Below, piece by piece: positions 16,004-25,356 of a DNA stretch of 64,000 nt. Origin of the DNA: Lederbergia sp. NSJ-179 (lineage in GTDB: Bacteria; Bacillota; Bacilli; Bacillales; Bacillaceae_C). The position numbers and the translations under genes were made by a program. The notes below the pieces were generated by a model. The model was not told where the DNA came from, searched no databases, and saw nothing but the letters and a program-made list of their open reading frames with translations. The number at the start of each line of letters is the position of its first letter. The first letter of the stretch is position 1. The stretch lies in assembly GCF_022867885.1 (NCBI RefSeq), contig NZ_JALIFP010000021.1, positions 1-64,000 of the forward strand, written 5' to 3'.

Positions 16004-16764
16004 TGGGAGCGGTTTGGAGGAAAGGATGGAGACCGGCAGCGGTCCTCCTTCTGATCCTTATCCTATGGGAAGGAATTGTTCGTTTATTCAAAACGCCCAG
16101 TTGGTTGTTGCCAGCACCAAGTATGATTTTGAAAGAGGCGGTAACGGGTTATGAGCGATTTCTTCCCCATCTCCAATCAACGATTGGCTTAGCGGCGGCT
16201 GGTTTTTTGATTGGTTGTTCGATTGGGATCCTGGTGGCTGTTGCGCTTCATTTACTTCCAGGGGTGCAGGAGGCGGTATACCCGCTATTAATACTTTCAC
16301 AAAACGTTCCAACCATTGTCTTAGCCCCTTTATTAGTCATCTGGTTCGGGTTTGGTTGGCTTCCAAAACTAATCGTGATCACACTTGTCTGTTTTTTCCC
16401 GGTGACGGTTGCCGCTTTGGGCGGATTCCGCCATACGCCAGTCGAAATGAAACAATATATGTTGATGGCAGGAGCTTCTCAGCTGCAAATTTTTTCAAAA
16501 CTGGAATGGCCTCATTCCCTCCCAGCTTTGTTTTCGGGTTTGAAAATATCGGCTACATACAGTGTGATGGGGGCTGTTATTTCAGAATGGTTGGGCGCAA
16601 AAAAAGGAATAGGGGTTTATATGACGCTTGCCTCTTCTTCCTTCCGAACAGATCGAGTGTTTGTCGCTATTTTTATCATTATGATCTTGAGCATGCTGTT
16701 CTTTGTGTTCATCCAAATAGCTGAAAAATGGTTGGTTCGTTGGACACGGGAGGAGATGAGATAA
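16003..16764 (+). CDS. thiX: thiamine-precursor ABC transporter permease
   Basis: 253 residues, about six membrane segments, binding-protein-dependent transport permease with the EAA-type loop (MLMAGASQLQIFSKLEWPHSLPALFSGLKISATYSVMGAVISEW). Start ATG at 16003 overlaps the upstream stop, and its own stop overlaps the thiZ start. Works with ThiY and ThiZ to import formylaminopyrimidine/HMP-type compounds. Confidence 0.9.
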   Translation: MGAVWRKGWRPAAVLLLILILWEGIVRLFKTPSWLLPAPSMILKEAVTGYERFLPHLQSTIGLAAAGFLIGCSIGILVAVALHLLPGVQEAVYPLLILSQNVPTIVLAPLLVIWFGFGWLPKLIVITLVCFFPVTVAALGGFRHTPVEMKQYMLMAGASQLQIFSKLEWPHSLPALFSGLKISATYSVMGAVISEWLGAKKGIGVYMTLASSSFRTDRVFVAIFIIMILSMLFFVFIQIAEKWLVRWTREEMR

Positions 16765-17510
16765 TGGGGACATTATGGATTAACGAGGTCTCGAAAAGTT
16801 TCCAGGGACGGAAAGTGTTAGATCATATTCAATTTCAAGTCAACGAAGGGGAATTTGTCACCATTCTCGGACCCTCTGGTAGTGGGAAAAGTACGTTATT
16901 TCAACTGATTGGAGGACTTTTGGTACCAGAAGAAGGATCGATTATCTTGGATGGACAGGATATGACGGGAAAACGAGGATCGATCAGCTATATGCCACAG
17001 CAGCCGGCCTTACTTCCCTGGCGGACGGTATTACAAAATGTCATGCTTGGACAAGAACTCCGAGGAAAGAAAGAGGAGGAAAAAGCTCGGGAGATGATTC
17101 AGAAGGCCGGTCTTGGGGGATATGAGGACGCTCTTCCCGGTGCTTTATCTGGAGGAATGAAGCAAAGGGTAGCCTTTATACGCGCTTTATTAAGTCCCCA
17201 ATCGTTAATTTGTTTGGATGAACCTTTTTCCGCTTTGGACGATTTTACGCGGGAAGACATGCATGAATGGTTACTCTCGATCTGGTCCAACTATCGAAGA
17301 ACGATACTTTTTGTGACCCATAATATGGATGAAGCCTTATTTTTATCTGATCGTATTCTTGTGCTATCGACAAATCCAGCACGAGTGATTCATCAATTTG
17401 TCGTTCCATTCGCAAGGCCGCGCATGCATAACCTCCTATTATCCAATGAATTTTTAGAGAAGAAACGAGAGTTGGCAAGTTTTGTAAAACGGGGGAATCA
17501 GCATGAATAG
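16764..17510 (+). CDS. thiZ: thiamine-precursor ABC transporter ATPase
   Basis: 248 residues from the ATG at 16764 (TAATG overlap with thiX). Walker A GPSGSGKST, Q-loop MPQQPALLPW, signature LSGGMKQRV, Walker B LICLDEPFSALD and the H-loop VTHNMDEAL are all intact. Nitrate/sulfonate/thiamine-precursor subfamily. It powers import by ThiX. The last 8 nt overlap the next gene. Confidence 0.92.
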   Translation: MGTLWINEVSKSFQGRKVLDHIQFQVNEGEFVTILGPSGSGKSTLFQLIGGLLVPEEGSIILDGQDMTGKRGSISYMPQQPALLPWRTVLQNVMLGQELRGKKEEEKAREMIQKAGLGGYEDALPGALSGGMKQRVAFIRALLSPQSLICLDEPFSALDDFTREDMHEWLLSIWSNYRRTILFVTHNMDEALFLSDRILVLSTNPARVIHQFVVPFARPRMHNLLLSNEFLEKKRELASFVKRGNQHE

Positions 17511-18279
17511 AAGAATAATCGATGCCCATATCCATTTAGATCATTATGAAGAGGATGAGATCAAACAGATTATGGCTGATTTAGATGCGGTTGATTGTAC
17601 AAAGTTGATTGCGGTATCTTATGATCTTGCTTCCTGTCAGAAAAACTGGCAATTGGCAACAATCTATTCACAAGTAAAGCCAGCTTTCGGATTTCACCCA
17701 GAGCAAGAATTACCATCTAAAAAGGAACAGCAGAAATTGTTTCAATGGATGGAAGAGCATGTAAATGACATGATCGCTGTCGGAGAAATTGGGCTGCCTT
17801 ATTACACTCGTAAGGAAGTTCCTGCGTTGAAAATCGAAGGGTATATCGAATTATTGGAGCAATTTTTAGCTTTTGCGAAAAAATGGGACAAGCCTGTTGT
17901 GCTCCATGCTGTTTATGAAGATGCTGGGCTGGTTTGTGATCTGTTGGAAAAGTATAAAATTCGGGATGCCCATTTTCATTGGTTCAAAGGGGACCAAAAA
18001 ACGATCGAGCGCATGATTCACCAAGGATATTTCATCTCGATTACGCCTGATGTTGTGTATGAACAGGAAATACAGGCTTTAGTTCAGCAGTATCCGGTGG
18101 AACTTATGATGGTTGAAACAGATGGGCCATGGCCGTTTGAGAATCCATTCCAAGGAGAGATGACCCATCCTCAAATGATTCATGAGTCCATTAAGATAAT
18201 TGCAGAAGTTAAAAAAGAAGGTCTAGAAAGTATTTACCAGCAACTTTATCAAAACACGGGAAAATTTTACAGATTGTAA
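17503..18279 (+). CDS. TatD-family metal-dependent hydrolase in the thiamine operon
   Basis: 258 residues. Amidohydrolase-fold metal site is complete: DAHIHLDH at residues 7-14, VGEIGLPYY (Glu), VVLHAVYE (His), AHFHWFKG (His) and METDGPWP-type VETDGPWPF (Asp). TatD proteins are usually called DNases or D-aminoacyl hydrolases. This one overlaps thiZ by 8 nt and is under the same TPP riboswitch, which in other Bacillus species is the place of YlmB, the amidohydrolase that deformylates the salvaged pyrimidine. I infer a role in processing the imported thiamine breakdown product; the reaction has not been shown. Confidence 0.8.
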   Translation: MNRRIIDAHIHLDHYEEDEIKQIMADLDAVDCTKLIAVSYDLASCQKNWQLATIYSQVKPAFGFHPEQELPSKKEQQKLFQWMEEHVNDMIAVGEIGLPYYTRKEVPALKIEGYIELLEQFLAFAKKWDKPVVLHAVYEDAGLVCDLLEKYKIRDAHFHWFKGDQKTIERMIHQGYFISITPDVVYEQEIQALVQQYPVELMMVETDGPWPFENPFQGEMTHPQMIHESIKIIAEVKKEGLESIYQQLYQNTGKFYRL

Positions 18280-18340
18280 TTAGGATGTTTCATCGTAGCT
18301 CCCTTAAGGAATAGAAGAACTAACGAAGGAGGGAGAAAAG

Positions 18341-18553
18341 ATGAAGCATCATCCAACTCAAGATAAAATTGACCGTGACAAAGCATTGAAGGAACGAAAT
18401 GATCGAGACAAGGCTTTCTATAAGGATCGTGAAAAACAAGCTTAACGTGATCAATTGGTTATGCCTATTGATGATATCTCGGATGAACTCGTCGAAAAGC
18501 GAGAAAAGAATGAACGAGATAAAAGAGGAAGTTTTGGACAAAACGATGGGTGA
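18341..18553 (+). pseudogene. small charged protein gene with in-frame stop
   Basis: ATG at 18341 has an ideal GAAGGAGGGAG site. It reads a Lys/Asp/Arg-rich helical protein (MKHHPTQDKIDRDKALKERN...), stops at a TAA at 18443-18445, then continues in the same frame and style (RDQLVMPIDDISDELVEKRE...) to a TGA at 18553, 70 codons in all. One C-to-T change from CAA would explain it. Either the 34-residue product is the real one or the gene is broken. Function unknown. Confidence 0.5.
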
Positions 18554-18575
18554 ATGTAACCCGGGTTCCACTATT

Positions 18576-18610
18576 GGGATGAAGACGGCTTGAGTCTTCA
18601 TCCCTTTCTC
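18576..18610 (+). terminator. rho-independent terminator
   Basis: GGGATGAAGAC (18576-18586) pairs perfectly with GTCTTCATCCC (18594-18604), followed by TTTCTC. It ends the small-gene transcript and possibly the thi operon. Confidence 0.75.
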
Positions 18611-18752
18611 GAGTAAAGCCTCCCTACAAAACTTCTCCCCTATATAAAAATTTCTCTCCCTTTATATAAAATGGTATCCTTGATAAGGGTTTACTCTACT
18701 TTGAGTTAAAAATATCATCAATGTTTAAACAGAAAAGGGTAGGTGCAGGAGA

Positions 18753-19619
18753 ATGTCTGTTTCTAAATCGAGTTATTCTCAACTCTGGGAATATTTAATG
18801 GTTATGTTTGGGGCCACTTTAGTAGGCCTTGCTTATAATATCTTTTTGCTGCCAGCCAAAATAGCTGCTGGCGGGATTTCAGGTGTTAGTACCTTATTCT
18901 ATGAAGCCTTTCATTGGAATCCTGCGTTGGTGCAAGCGGCCATTAATATACCTCTATTTTTCCTAGGTCTTTGGCTGTTAGGGAAAGACTTTGGGGTAAA
19001 AACATTAATTGGGACAGTTTTCGTTCCGTTCGTTATTTGGTTGACGCAAGGAATCCATATGAATCTTCATGAGCCTATGCTTGGCGCCATTTACGGAGGA
19101 ATTCTCATTGGGGTTGGACTTGGAATTGTGTACCGTGGTGGAGGTTCGACAGGTGGAACAGCAGCTATTTCTCAAGTGCTAAAAAAATACACGGGCTTAT
19201 CGAGCGGTTTTTCACAGTTGATTGTGGATGGGATTGTCGTAGTAGGTGCGGCTTTTGTCTTAAATTTAGAACTCGCCTTATTCGCCCTTATTTCGATCTA
19301 TGTTACCAGCAAAGTGATTGACTTTGTCCAACTTCAAACTTCTCCAACCAAGCTTGTGATGATTATTACGGAAAATGAAGAGAAGGTGCAGCAAATTATT
19401 CGGGAGGAAATTGATCGGGGTCTCACAAAGGTGAAGTCATTAGGTGGGTACACGAATTTAGAACGAACAATGATTTTATGTGTCGTTGAGCAGGCAGAAG
19501 CCGTCTATTTGAAAAAAGTTCTGCAGGAACAGGAACCATCTTCCTTTGTGATTTTCCTTAATGCTTCGGAAATTTTAGGCAGAGGTTTTACAATGGAAAA
19601 AATCCACGGGGTGAAATAA
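18753..19619 (+). CDS. YitT family membrane protein (DUF161 + DUF2179)
   Basis: 288 residues. Five or six membrane segments in residues about 10-200, including NIFLLPAKIAAGGISGVSTL and YRGGGSTGGTAAISQVLKKYTGLSSG, then a cytoplasmic DUF2179 domain (LVMIITENEEKVQQIIREEIDRGLTKVKSLGGYT). These proteins are numerous in Bacillus (YitT, YvjA, YxkD and others) and largely uncharacterised. GTGCAGGAGA precedes the ATG. Monocistronic, followed by the trp leader. Confidence 0.9.
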   Translation: MSVSKSSYSQLWEYLMVMFGATLVGLAYNIFLLPAKIAAGGISGVSTLFYEAFHWNPALVQAAINIPLFFLGLWLLGKDFGVKTLIGTVFVPFVIWLTQGIHMNLHEPMLGAIYGGILIGVGLGIVYRGGGSTGGTAAISQVLKKYTGLSSGFSQLIVDGIVVVGAAFVLNLELALFALISIYVTSKVIDFVQLQTSPTKLVMIITENEEKVQQIIREEIDRGLTKVKSLGGYTNLERTMILCVVEQAEAVYLKKVLQEQEPSSFVIFLNASEILGRGFTMEKIHGVK

Positions 19620-19669
19620 CCGTAAACAAGAAAAATAGCAAAAAATATTTAAAATAAATAAAAAGCCTC

Positions 19670-19698
19670 TTGACTTTTCTGTTCTATAAAGTTATTAT
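19670..19698 (+). promoter_or_regulatory. sigma-A promoter of the trp leader
   Basis: TTGACT at 19670-19675 and TATTAT at 19693-19698 are 17 nt apart. It precedes the first T-box and should drive the whole leader and trpDCFBA. Confidence 0.7.
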
Positions 19699-19709
19699 GT
19701 TAAATAATT

Positions 19710-19996
19710 CAAAATTTACATGATGATTTTGGCAGTGACGAAGAGTAGTAGCTGTTTTGTCGCATTGAAGAGAGCCGGTGGTTGGTGCAAACCGGTGTGC
19801 AAAAATAGTGAATGGACTTCTGAGCCTCCAAACCGAAACCAGACAGGGAGTAGGCTTTGGCGTTCTAGTCTTGGCGTTAACAGAGACTGGGCATAGGCGA
19901 AGTCAGTCGCTTGTTGCTGTTAAAGTGAGCTGTATTCAGCTAATAAAGGTGGTACCACGGGTTCCTCGTCCTTTGGATGAGGGGCCCTTTTTGTAT
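19710..19996 (+). ncRNA. T-box leader 1, tryptophan specifier
   Basis: Contains the T-box sequence AGGTGGTACCACGG at 19947-19960 that pairs with the uncharged tRNA acceptor end, and the terminator CCTCGTCC/GGATGAGG with T-run at 19964-19996. The stem I specifier loop carries TGG at 19813-19815 (GAATGGACTT), the tryptophan codon. When tRNA-Trp is uncharged the antiterminator forms and transcription continues. Confidence 0.88.
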
Positions 19997-20021
19997 GATT
20001 AGGCTCGTTTATAAAGTGAAT

Positions 20022-20291
20022 TTTTAAAAAATAACATAGACATAAAATCGTTGAGTAAGAAGAGTACATTTGGTAAGGCGTTATAGAGAGTCGGAGTTGG
20101 TGAGATCCCGGCACGTACTGCTGAATGGAATGGACTTACGAGAGATTTCCTGAACAAACTAAAGTAGGGAAATCCGGCTTCCACCGTTAACAGGATTAGA
20201 GATGAGGATTTATTCCTCAATAGAGGTGGCACCGCGACTTTTCGCCCTCTGTTCTAGACATAGACTTTATGTTTGGGACAGGGGGCTTTTT
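20022..20291 (+). ncRNA. T-box leader 2, tryptophan specifier
   Basis: A complete second T-box: start GAGTAAGAAGAGTAC, specifier context GAATGGACTTACGAG with TGG at 20131-20133, T-box AGAGGTGGCACCGCG at 20222-20236, and terminator GCCCTCTGT (20244-20252)/ACAGGGGGC (20278-20286) with TTTTT. Two leaders in series should sharpen the response to tryptophan starvation. Confidence 0.9.
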
Positions 20292-20324
20292 ATATTTTAC
20301 CCTTATCCAGAAAGGAGAATGAAA

Positions 20325-21350
20325 ATGAAGACATATTTGCAAAAATTAATGGCTGGAGAATCTTTAGACATAGAGGAAATGAGAGACGCGGGAAGAATTT
20401 TATTTGAAGGAGAGGCCTCAGAGAGTGAGTCTGGTGCTTTGCTTGGTTTACTCGCCCTCAAAGGGGAGACAGCGGAAGAAATCGCCGGATTGGTGCAAGC
20501 CATTCGAGAAAAATCCCCTGCGAATTTGGAATTGACTGAAAGTGTTATGGATAATTGTGGAACCGGGGGAGATGGTTCCAGCAGTTTCAATATCAGTACA
20601 ACTTCCGCCTTTGTCATTGCAGGGGCTGGCATCAAAGTAGCAAAGCATGGAAACCGAAGTATCTCAAGCCAAACAGGCAGTGCTGATGTACTAGAGTATC
20701 TTGGGGTTTCTCTTGATCAAACACCAGAGGAAACAAAGGAATTATTAGTAGAAAATGGTATATCCTTTTTATATGCCCCCCATGTTCATCCAGCTATGAA
20801 GGCAGTCATGAAAGTGCGGAAGGATTTACGTGTTCCGACGATATTTAATCTGATCGGCCCCTTAACAAATCCTGTTGAATTGGATACACAATTACTTGGC
20901 CTTTATCGGCGCGATAAATTGATGCTTATGGGTGAGGTGTTGAGAAAGTTAGGCCGAAAACGTGCTGTTATTATTAACGGTTCAGGCTTTCTTGATGAAG
21001 GGTCATTATCAGGGGAGAATCATCTAGTCGTATTAGAAAATGGGCAATTAACTTCGATCCTTTTAAAACCGGAAGATGTGGGACTCTCTTATTATGCGAA
21101 CGAAGAAATCTTAGGTGGGGATGCTGAAAGGAACGCTCAAATTATGCTTAGTGTATTAAGAGGAGATGACGGACCTTTTCGTGATACTGTATTACTGAAT
21201 GCAGGCATTGGCATTTTTGCAAACGGAAAGGCGGAAACGATCCAAGAAGGAATCGAATATGCCAAACATAGTATTGATTCTGGGGCTGCGATGGAAAAAT
21301 TAGAATTTTTAATTAGAAAAAGTGAAAAATCGCGACAGGGAGTGGTATGA
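20325..21350 (+). CDS. trpD: anthranilate phosphoribosyltransferase
   Basis: 341 residues from the ATG at 20325 with AAAGGAG before it; the longer frame extends into the T-box terminator. Transfers phosphoribose to anthranilate, second step of tryptophan synthesis. The PRPP site GTGGDGSSSFNIST, KHGNRS and the NLIGPLTNP segment are intact. It is the first structural gene after the T-boxes: trpE, and trpG, which normally come first, are absent. The TGA is directly followed by the trpC ATG. Confidence 0.95.
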   Translation: MKTYLQKLMAGESLDIEEMRDAGRILFEGEASESESGALLGLLALKGETAEEIAGLVQAIREKSPANLELTESVMDNCGTGGDGSSSFNISTTSAFVIAGAGIKVAKHGNRSISSQTGSADVLEYLGVSLDQTPEETKELLVENGISFLYAPHVHPAMKAVMKVRKDLRVPTIFNLIGPLTNPVELDTQLLGLYRRDKLMLMGEVLRKLGRKRAVIINGSGFLDEGSLSGENHLVVLENGQLTSILLKPEDVGLSYYANEEILGGDAERNAQIMLSVLRGDDGPFRDTVLLNAGIGIFANGKAETIQEGIEYAKHSIDSGAAMEKLEFLIRKSEKSRQGVV

Positions 21351-22139
21351 ATGACAATCCTTGATAAAATTCTTAAGCAAAAGAAATTAGAAGTTCGGGA
21401 ATTAAAAGCTATCTATAGTGGACATAAGACCGAATCTTCGAAAAAACGGGTTTCCCTTTATAATCATTTTATCCATACAGAAAACATGAGCGTTATTGCA
21501 GAAGTGAAGAGGGCATCGCCTTCTAAAGGAATCATTAACCCTGATGTTGATCCAGTTGCTCAAGCAAAAGCCTATGTAACGGCAGGGGCAGGTGCGATTT
21601 CTGTTTTAACGGATCGCCAGTTTTTTAAAGGGTCGATGGCAGATTTATCAGCAGTGGCTCAAGCGGTCGATGTGCCTCTTTTATGTAAGGATTTTATTAT
21701 TGATGAAGTCCAAATCGATGCGGCGAAAGATCATGGTGCTAGCATCATTCTTCTCATTGCAGCTGCTTTACCTGAAACAAGATTGAAAGAGTTATATAAA
21801 TATGCACAATCTCAGCAGCTTGATATTTTATTTGAGGTGCATAATGAAGAAGAGGCAGAAACTGCCCTAAATATTGGCGCGAATATTATCGGCATTAATA
21901 ATCGTAATCTAAAGACCTTTGAAGTAGATTTGGCTGTAACCGAACGGGTAGCCTCTCTTTTACAGCAAACGGATTGCTTATTCATTAGTGAGAGTGGGAT
22001 AAAGACAAAGGAAGATGTAGAGAGGGTTCGAGAAGCAGGGGCAAAAGGAATTCTCGTTGGGGAGACGTTAATGCGTTCTAGTAATATCCAGGAAACGATG
22101 AGTGAGATCCGAATTCCTTTCTCCAAGGTGGTGGAATAA
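21351..22139 (+). CDS. trpC: indole-3-glycerol phosphate synthase
   Basis: 262 residues, TIM barrel. VIAEVKRASPSKG holds the catalytic lysine, followed by SVLTDRQFFKGS, LLCKDFIID, GINNRNLKTFEVD and ISESGI, all family motifs. Closes the ring of CdRP to give indole-3-glycerol phosphate. Directly abutted to trpD and trpF, so expression is coupled. Confidence 0.95.
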   Translation: MTILDKILKQKKLEVRELKAIYSGHKTESSKKRVSLYNHFIHTENMSVIAEVKRASPSKGIINPDVDPVAQAKAYVTAGAGAISVLTDRQFFKGSMADLSAVAQAVDVPLLCKDFIIDEVQIDAAKDHGASIILLIAAALPETRLKELYKYAQSQQLDILFEVHNEEEAETALNIGANIIGINNRNLKTFEVDLAVTERVASLLQQTDCLFISESGIKTKEDVERVREAGAKGILVGETLMRSSNIQETMSEIRIPFSKVVE

Positions 22140-22799
22140 GTGCGAGTCAAAATTTGCGGCATCAAGAAGCTAGAAACAGCCCAAACCGCTGTGGAAGCTG
22201 GGGCGGATCTGCTTGGGTTTGTATTTGCGAATAGTAAAAGGAGAATTTCACCTGAAAAGGCAGCGGAGATTATCAAGGAACTGCCTGCTCATGTGAAATC
22301 GGTTGGTGTATTTGTCAACGAAAGTAAAGAAGAAATTCAGCGGATCGCTTGTCTCGCCAACCTCGATTATGTGCAATTGCATGGCCATGAATCACCTGCA
22401 TTGTGTGCAGGTCTTAAGATCCCGGTCATTAAGTCCTTCTCGATCAAAGAAGAAAAAGATTTGAATCAGCTTAAGGACTATGATTGTGCTTATTATCTGC
22501 TTGATAGTCCAGGTGTTCAATATGCAGGTGGGAGCGGTATTCCTTTTAATTGGAATTTATTACAGGAAAAACATCTACCGAATGATCGTCTTATTTTAGC
22601 TGGAGGACTGACGGCTGAAAATGTGCAAAGAGCCATGGCAAAAGTGCATCCAGAAATTGTGGATGTTTCAAGTGGTGTAGAAACAGATGGGGAAAAAGAT
22701 GCATCTAAAATAGTAGAATTCATCCAAACAGTAAAAGCATATCAACCAAATAAAACATCTAGGAGTGAAGAAAATGGCTCTGTACACATCACCAGATGA
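22140..22799 (+). CDS. trpF: phosphoribosylanthranilate isomerase
   Basis: 219 residues with GTG start at 22140, immediately after the trpC stop. [12 protein letters not shown] contains the catalytic cysteine; [31 protein letters not shown] and [13 protein letters not shown] are typical. The C-terminus (about 12 residues) overlaps trpB by 26 nt in another frame. Confidence 0.94.
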   Translation: MRVKICGIKKLETAQTAVEAGADLLGFVFANSKRRISPEKAAEIIKELPAHVKSVGVFVNESKEEIQRIACLANLDYVQLHGHESPALCAGLKIPVIKSFSIKEEKDLNQLKDYDCAYYLLDSPGVQYAGGSGIPFNWNLLQEKHLPNDRLILAGGLTAENVQRAMAKVHPEIVDVSSGVETDGEKDASKIVEFIQTVKAYQPNKTSRSEENGSVHITR

Positions 22800-23979
22800 A
22801 AAAGGAAAATACGGACCATATGGGGGGCGCTTTGTGCCGGAAACATTGATGACCGCTGTATTGGAATTAGAGGAAGCCTATGAAAAGGCCATTCAGGATC
22901 CTGAGTTCGCAGAGAAAATGGATTATTATTTAAAACAATATATCGGTCGGGAAACACCGCTCTATTTTGCCGAAAATTTATCCAAACAATTGGGGGGTCC
23001 CAAAATATATTTAAAACGGGAAGATTTGAATCATACCGGTGCCCATAAAATTAATAATACGATCGGGCAGGCGTTATTGACCTTGAGAATGGGCAAGAGG
23101 AAAGTTGTGGCTGAAACAGGAGCTGGTCAACATGGGGTGGCAACCGCAACAGTTTGTGCCTTGCTTGGCCTTGAATGTATTGTGTTTATGGGGGAAGAGG
23201 ATATTCGCCGTCAAGCATTAAATGTGTTCCGAATGGAACTCCTCGGAGCAGAGGTGAGAAGCGTATCTCAAGGGAGCGGAACGCTGAAAGACGCGGTGAA
23301 TGAGGCGCTTCGTTATTGGGTCGCCCATGTAGAGGATACTCATTATATTTTAGGATCTGTTGTCGGGCCTCATCCATTTCCAAAAATTGTTCGGGACTTC
23401 CAAAGTGTGATTGGTAAGGAAACGAAGCAGCAAATCCTTGAGCAAGAGGGAAAACTTCCTGACGCTCTTGTCGCCTGTATCGGCGGCGGCAGTAATGCAA
23501 TGGGTATGTTTTACCCATTTATTCAAGATGAAGAGGTAAACATTTATGGAGTAGAAGCGGCTGGCTCCGGAATTGAAACAGGTAAACATGCGGCTGTTCT
23601 AACGGATGGGAAATCCGGAATTTTGCATGGTACATTGACTTATCTTTTACAAGATCAGTATGGGCAAATCCAGGAGGCGCATTCCATTTCGGCTGGGCTA
23701 GACTATCCTGGAGTGGGGCCTGAACATTCTTATTTAAAAGATCGTGGCCGTGTGAATTACACATCGGTGACAGATGCGGAAGCTTTAGAGGCCTTTCAAT
23801 TGCTTTCCAAAACAGAAGGGATTATCCCCGCTCTGGAAAGTTCCCATGCCGTCGCTTATGCCATTAAGCTCGCTAAGGAAATGAAAACATCCGAAACCCT
23901 TGTCATCTGTTTATCTGGACGAGGAGATAAAGATGTAGATGCGGTTCGAACTGCGATTGGAGGTCAGAACAATGGGTAA
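22774..23979 (+). CDS. trpB: tryptophan synthase beta chain
   Basis: 401 residues from the ATG at 22774 with TAGGAGTGAAG upstream. PLP enzyme joining indole and serine. [14 protein letters not shown], the PLP lysine in [22 protein letters not shown], the phosphate loop [10 protein letters not shown] and SGRGDKD are intact. Overlaps trpF at its start and trpA at its end (8 nt). Confidence 0.96.
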   Translation: MALYTSPDEKGKYGPYGGRFVPETLMTAVLELEEAYEKAIQDPEFAEKMDYYLKQYIGRETPLYFAENLSKQLGGPKIYLKREDLNHTGAHKINNTIGQALLTLRMGKRKVVAETGAGQHGVATATVCALLGLECIVFMGEEDIRRQALNVFRMELLGAEVRSVSQGSGTLKDAVNEALRYWVAHVEDTHYILGSVVGPHPFPKIVRDFQSVIGKETKQQILEQEGKLPDALVACIGGGSNAMGMFYPFIQDEEVNIYGVEAAGSGIETGKHAAVLTDGKSGILHGTLTYLLQDQYGQIQEAHSISAGLDYPGVGPEHSYLKDRGRVNYTSVTDAEALEAFQLLSKTEGIIPALESSHAVAYAIKLAKEMKTSETLVICLSGRGDKDVDAVRTAIGGQNNG

Positions 23980-24763
23980 AACAAAAATCGATACAGCTTT
24001 CGCCCAAGTGCTTAATCAAGGAGATAAGGCTTTTGTCCCTTATATTATGGCAGGCGACGGAGGCTTGGAAAATCTTAAAGAACAAATCCTTTTTTTAGAA
24101 AAAAATGGGGCAACGGTTGTGGAACTAGGCATTCCCTTTTCCGATCCTGTCGCAGATGGGCCGGTTATTCAGGAGGCTGGTTTGCGGTCTCTTGAGAATG
24201 GCACGACACTGGAGGCAATTTTAACCAGTCTAGCAGAGTGGAAGGAAACGAGAAAAATCCCCATTGTCCTGATGACGTATATCAATCTCATTTATTCTTT
24301 TGGCATCGACAAGTTTGCGGAGCGTTGCGAGGAGGTTGGAGTGGATGGTCTGATTATCCCTGATCTTCCATTGGAAGAAGAAGAGTTGGTTACACCAGCT
24401 TTAGAAAAACGCGGTATTGCGTTGATCAGACTCGTATCTCCGACAAGCCCTCCGAGCAGAATCGAACAAATTGCCAAGCGGACAGAAGGATTTTTATATG
24501 CGGTAACGGTCAAAGGTACAACCGGTGTTAGAAATCAATATGAAGACGGGGTAGGGGCGTATTTACGGGAATTGAAAGCTTGTTCTAAAGTTCCGGTTTT
24601 AGCTGGATTTGGTGTTTCCACTCCAGAACAGGTACGTGAAATGAGTGAGTATTGTGATGGCGTCATCGTAGGAAGTAAAATTGTGGAATCTCTTTATCAA
24701 GGAGAGAACCAAGCAACCATTGAATTAATCGCTGCTTCTAAACAATCCGCTGCAAAAATATAA
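23972..24763 (+). CDS. trpA: tryptophan synthase alpha chain
   Basis: 263 residues from the ATG at 23972, inside the end of trpB (ATGGGTAA). Splits indole-3-glycerol phosphate to indole, channelled to TrpB. The catalytic Glu is in [18 protein letters not shown], the second acidic residue in PDLPLEEEE, and VKGTTGVRN and [11 protein letters not shown] form the phosphate site. Last gene of the operon. Confidence 0.96.
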   Translation: MGKTKIDTAFAQVLNQGDKAFVPYIMAGDGGLENLKEQILFLEKNGATVVELGIPFSDPVADGPVIQEAGLRSLENGTTLEAILTSLAEWKETRKIPIVLMTYINLIYSFGIDKFAERCEEVGVDGLIIPDLPLEEEELVTPALEKRGIALIRLVSPTSPPSRIEQIAKRTEGFLYAVTVKGTTGVRNQYEDGVGAYLRELKACSKVPVLAGFGVSTPEQVREMSEYCDGVIVGSKIVESLYQGENQATIELIAASKQSAAKI

Positions 24764-24887
24764 ATACCTAAGCTGATGGAATAGGTTCTGTTCGAGTATT
24801 TTATTTTGTGAGAATCCTAATTTATTTGCCTTACTCGCGTTTGTCTTAATTGTCTTTAAATTTTAAAGGACTTGTCATCTTTTTCAT

Positions 24888-24913
24888 GCTTGATTACTTG
24901 GAAAATAGGGTAA
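24888..24913 (+). promoter_or_regulatory. possible sigma-B promoter
   Basis: GCTTGA (24888-24893), 14-nt spacer, GGGTAA (24908-24913) resembles GTTTAA-N14-GGGTAT. It lies 35 nt before the small gene at 24949. The -35 match is weak. Confidence 0.3.
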
Positions 24914-24948
24914 AGGATAAGTAAATAATGAAAAGGAGGCAAGTCCTA

Positions 24949-25224
24949 ATGGCTAGGAAAAGCTTGAGCCCGTATATTTTGTTAGGGATTGGAATTGCCG
25001 GTGCCACGTATTTAGTGAAGGAAGAGAATCGACATAAAGCATTCAATAGCGTTCAATCGATAAAAAGAACCGTGCAGAAATGGTATAATGGAGCAAATTC
25101 AAAAATACAAGAAGAGATGATGGAAAAGGCAGGTCATCCCGATCCTTTTGATCAGGGAGATGCAAACATGGTAGCTGAGGGTGCTATGTATGCGGTAGAA
25201 TACTATAACAAGGAAGAACAGTGA
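24949..25224 (+). CDS. small conserved membrane-anchored protein
   Basis: 91 residues from the ATG at 24949, behind AAAAGGAGG. One hydrophobic segment near the N-terminus (SPYILLGIGIAGATYLV) is followed by a soluble, charged part ending GHPDPFDQGDANMVAEGAMYAVEYYNKEEQ. YtxH-like in general layout but not a clear member. I know no function. A possible sigma-B promoter precedes it and a terminator follows at 25239-25270. Confidence 0.65.
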   Translation: MARKSLSPYILLGIGIAGATYLVKEENRHKAFNSVQSIKRTVQKWYNGANSKIQEEMMEKAGHPDPFDQGDANMVAEGAMYAVEYYNKEEQ

Positions 25225-25238
25225 TTGGAATAAACAGA

Positions 25239-25270
25239 AGAGTTGCTCAAGAGCGGGGCACTCTTTTTTT
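25239..25270 (+). terminator. rho-independent terminator
   Basis: AGAGTTGCTC pairs with GGGCACTCT (one bulged T) and is followed by seven or more T. It ends the small membrane protein gene. Confidence 0.75.
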
Positions 25271-25356
25271 ATTGCTCATTAGGCTCATAGCATGTCATGA
25301 TAGTAAATATATTAGTAGTAATAGGAACGATCATTCTAACTTGAAGGGATATTCGT

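Noticed and set aside
19778-20232. Open frames within the trp leader on both strands
   Set aside because: They run through T-box stem I, T-box and terminator structures and have no protein-like conservation.
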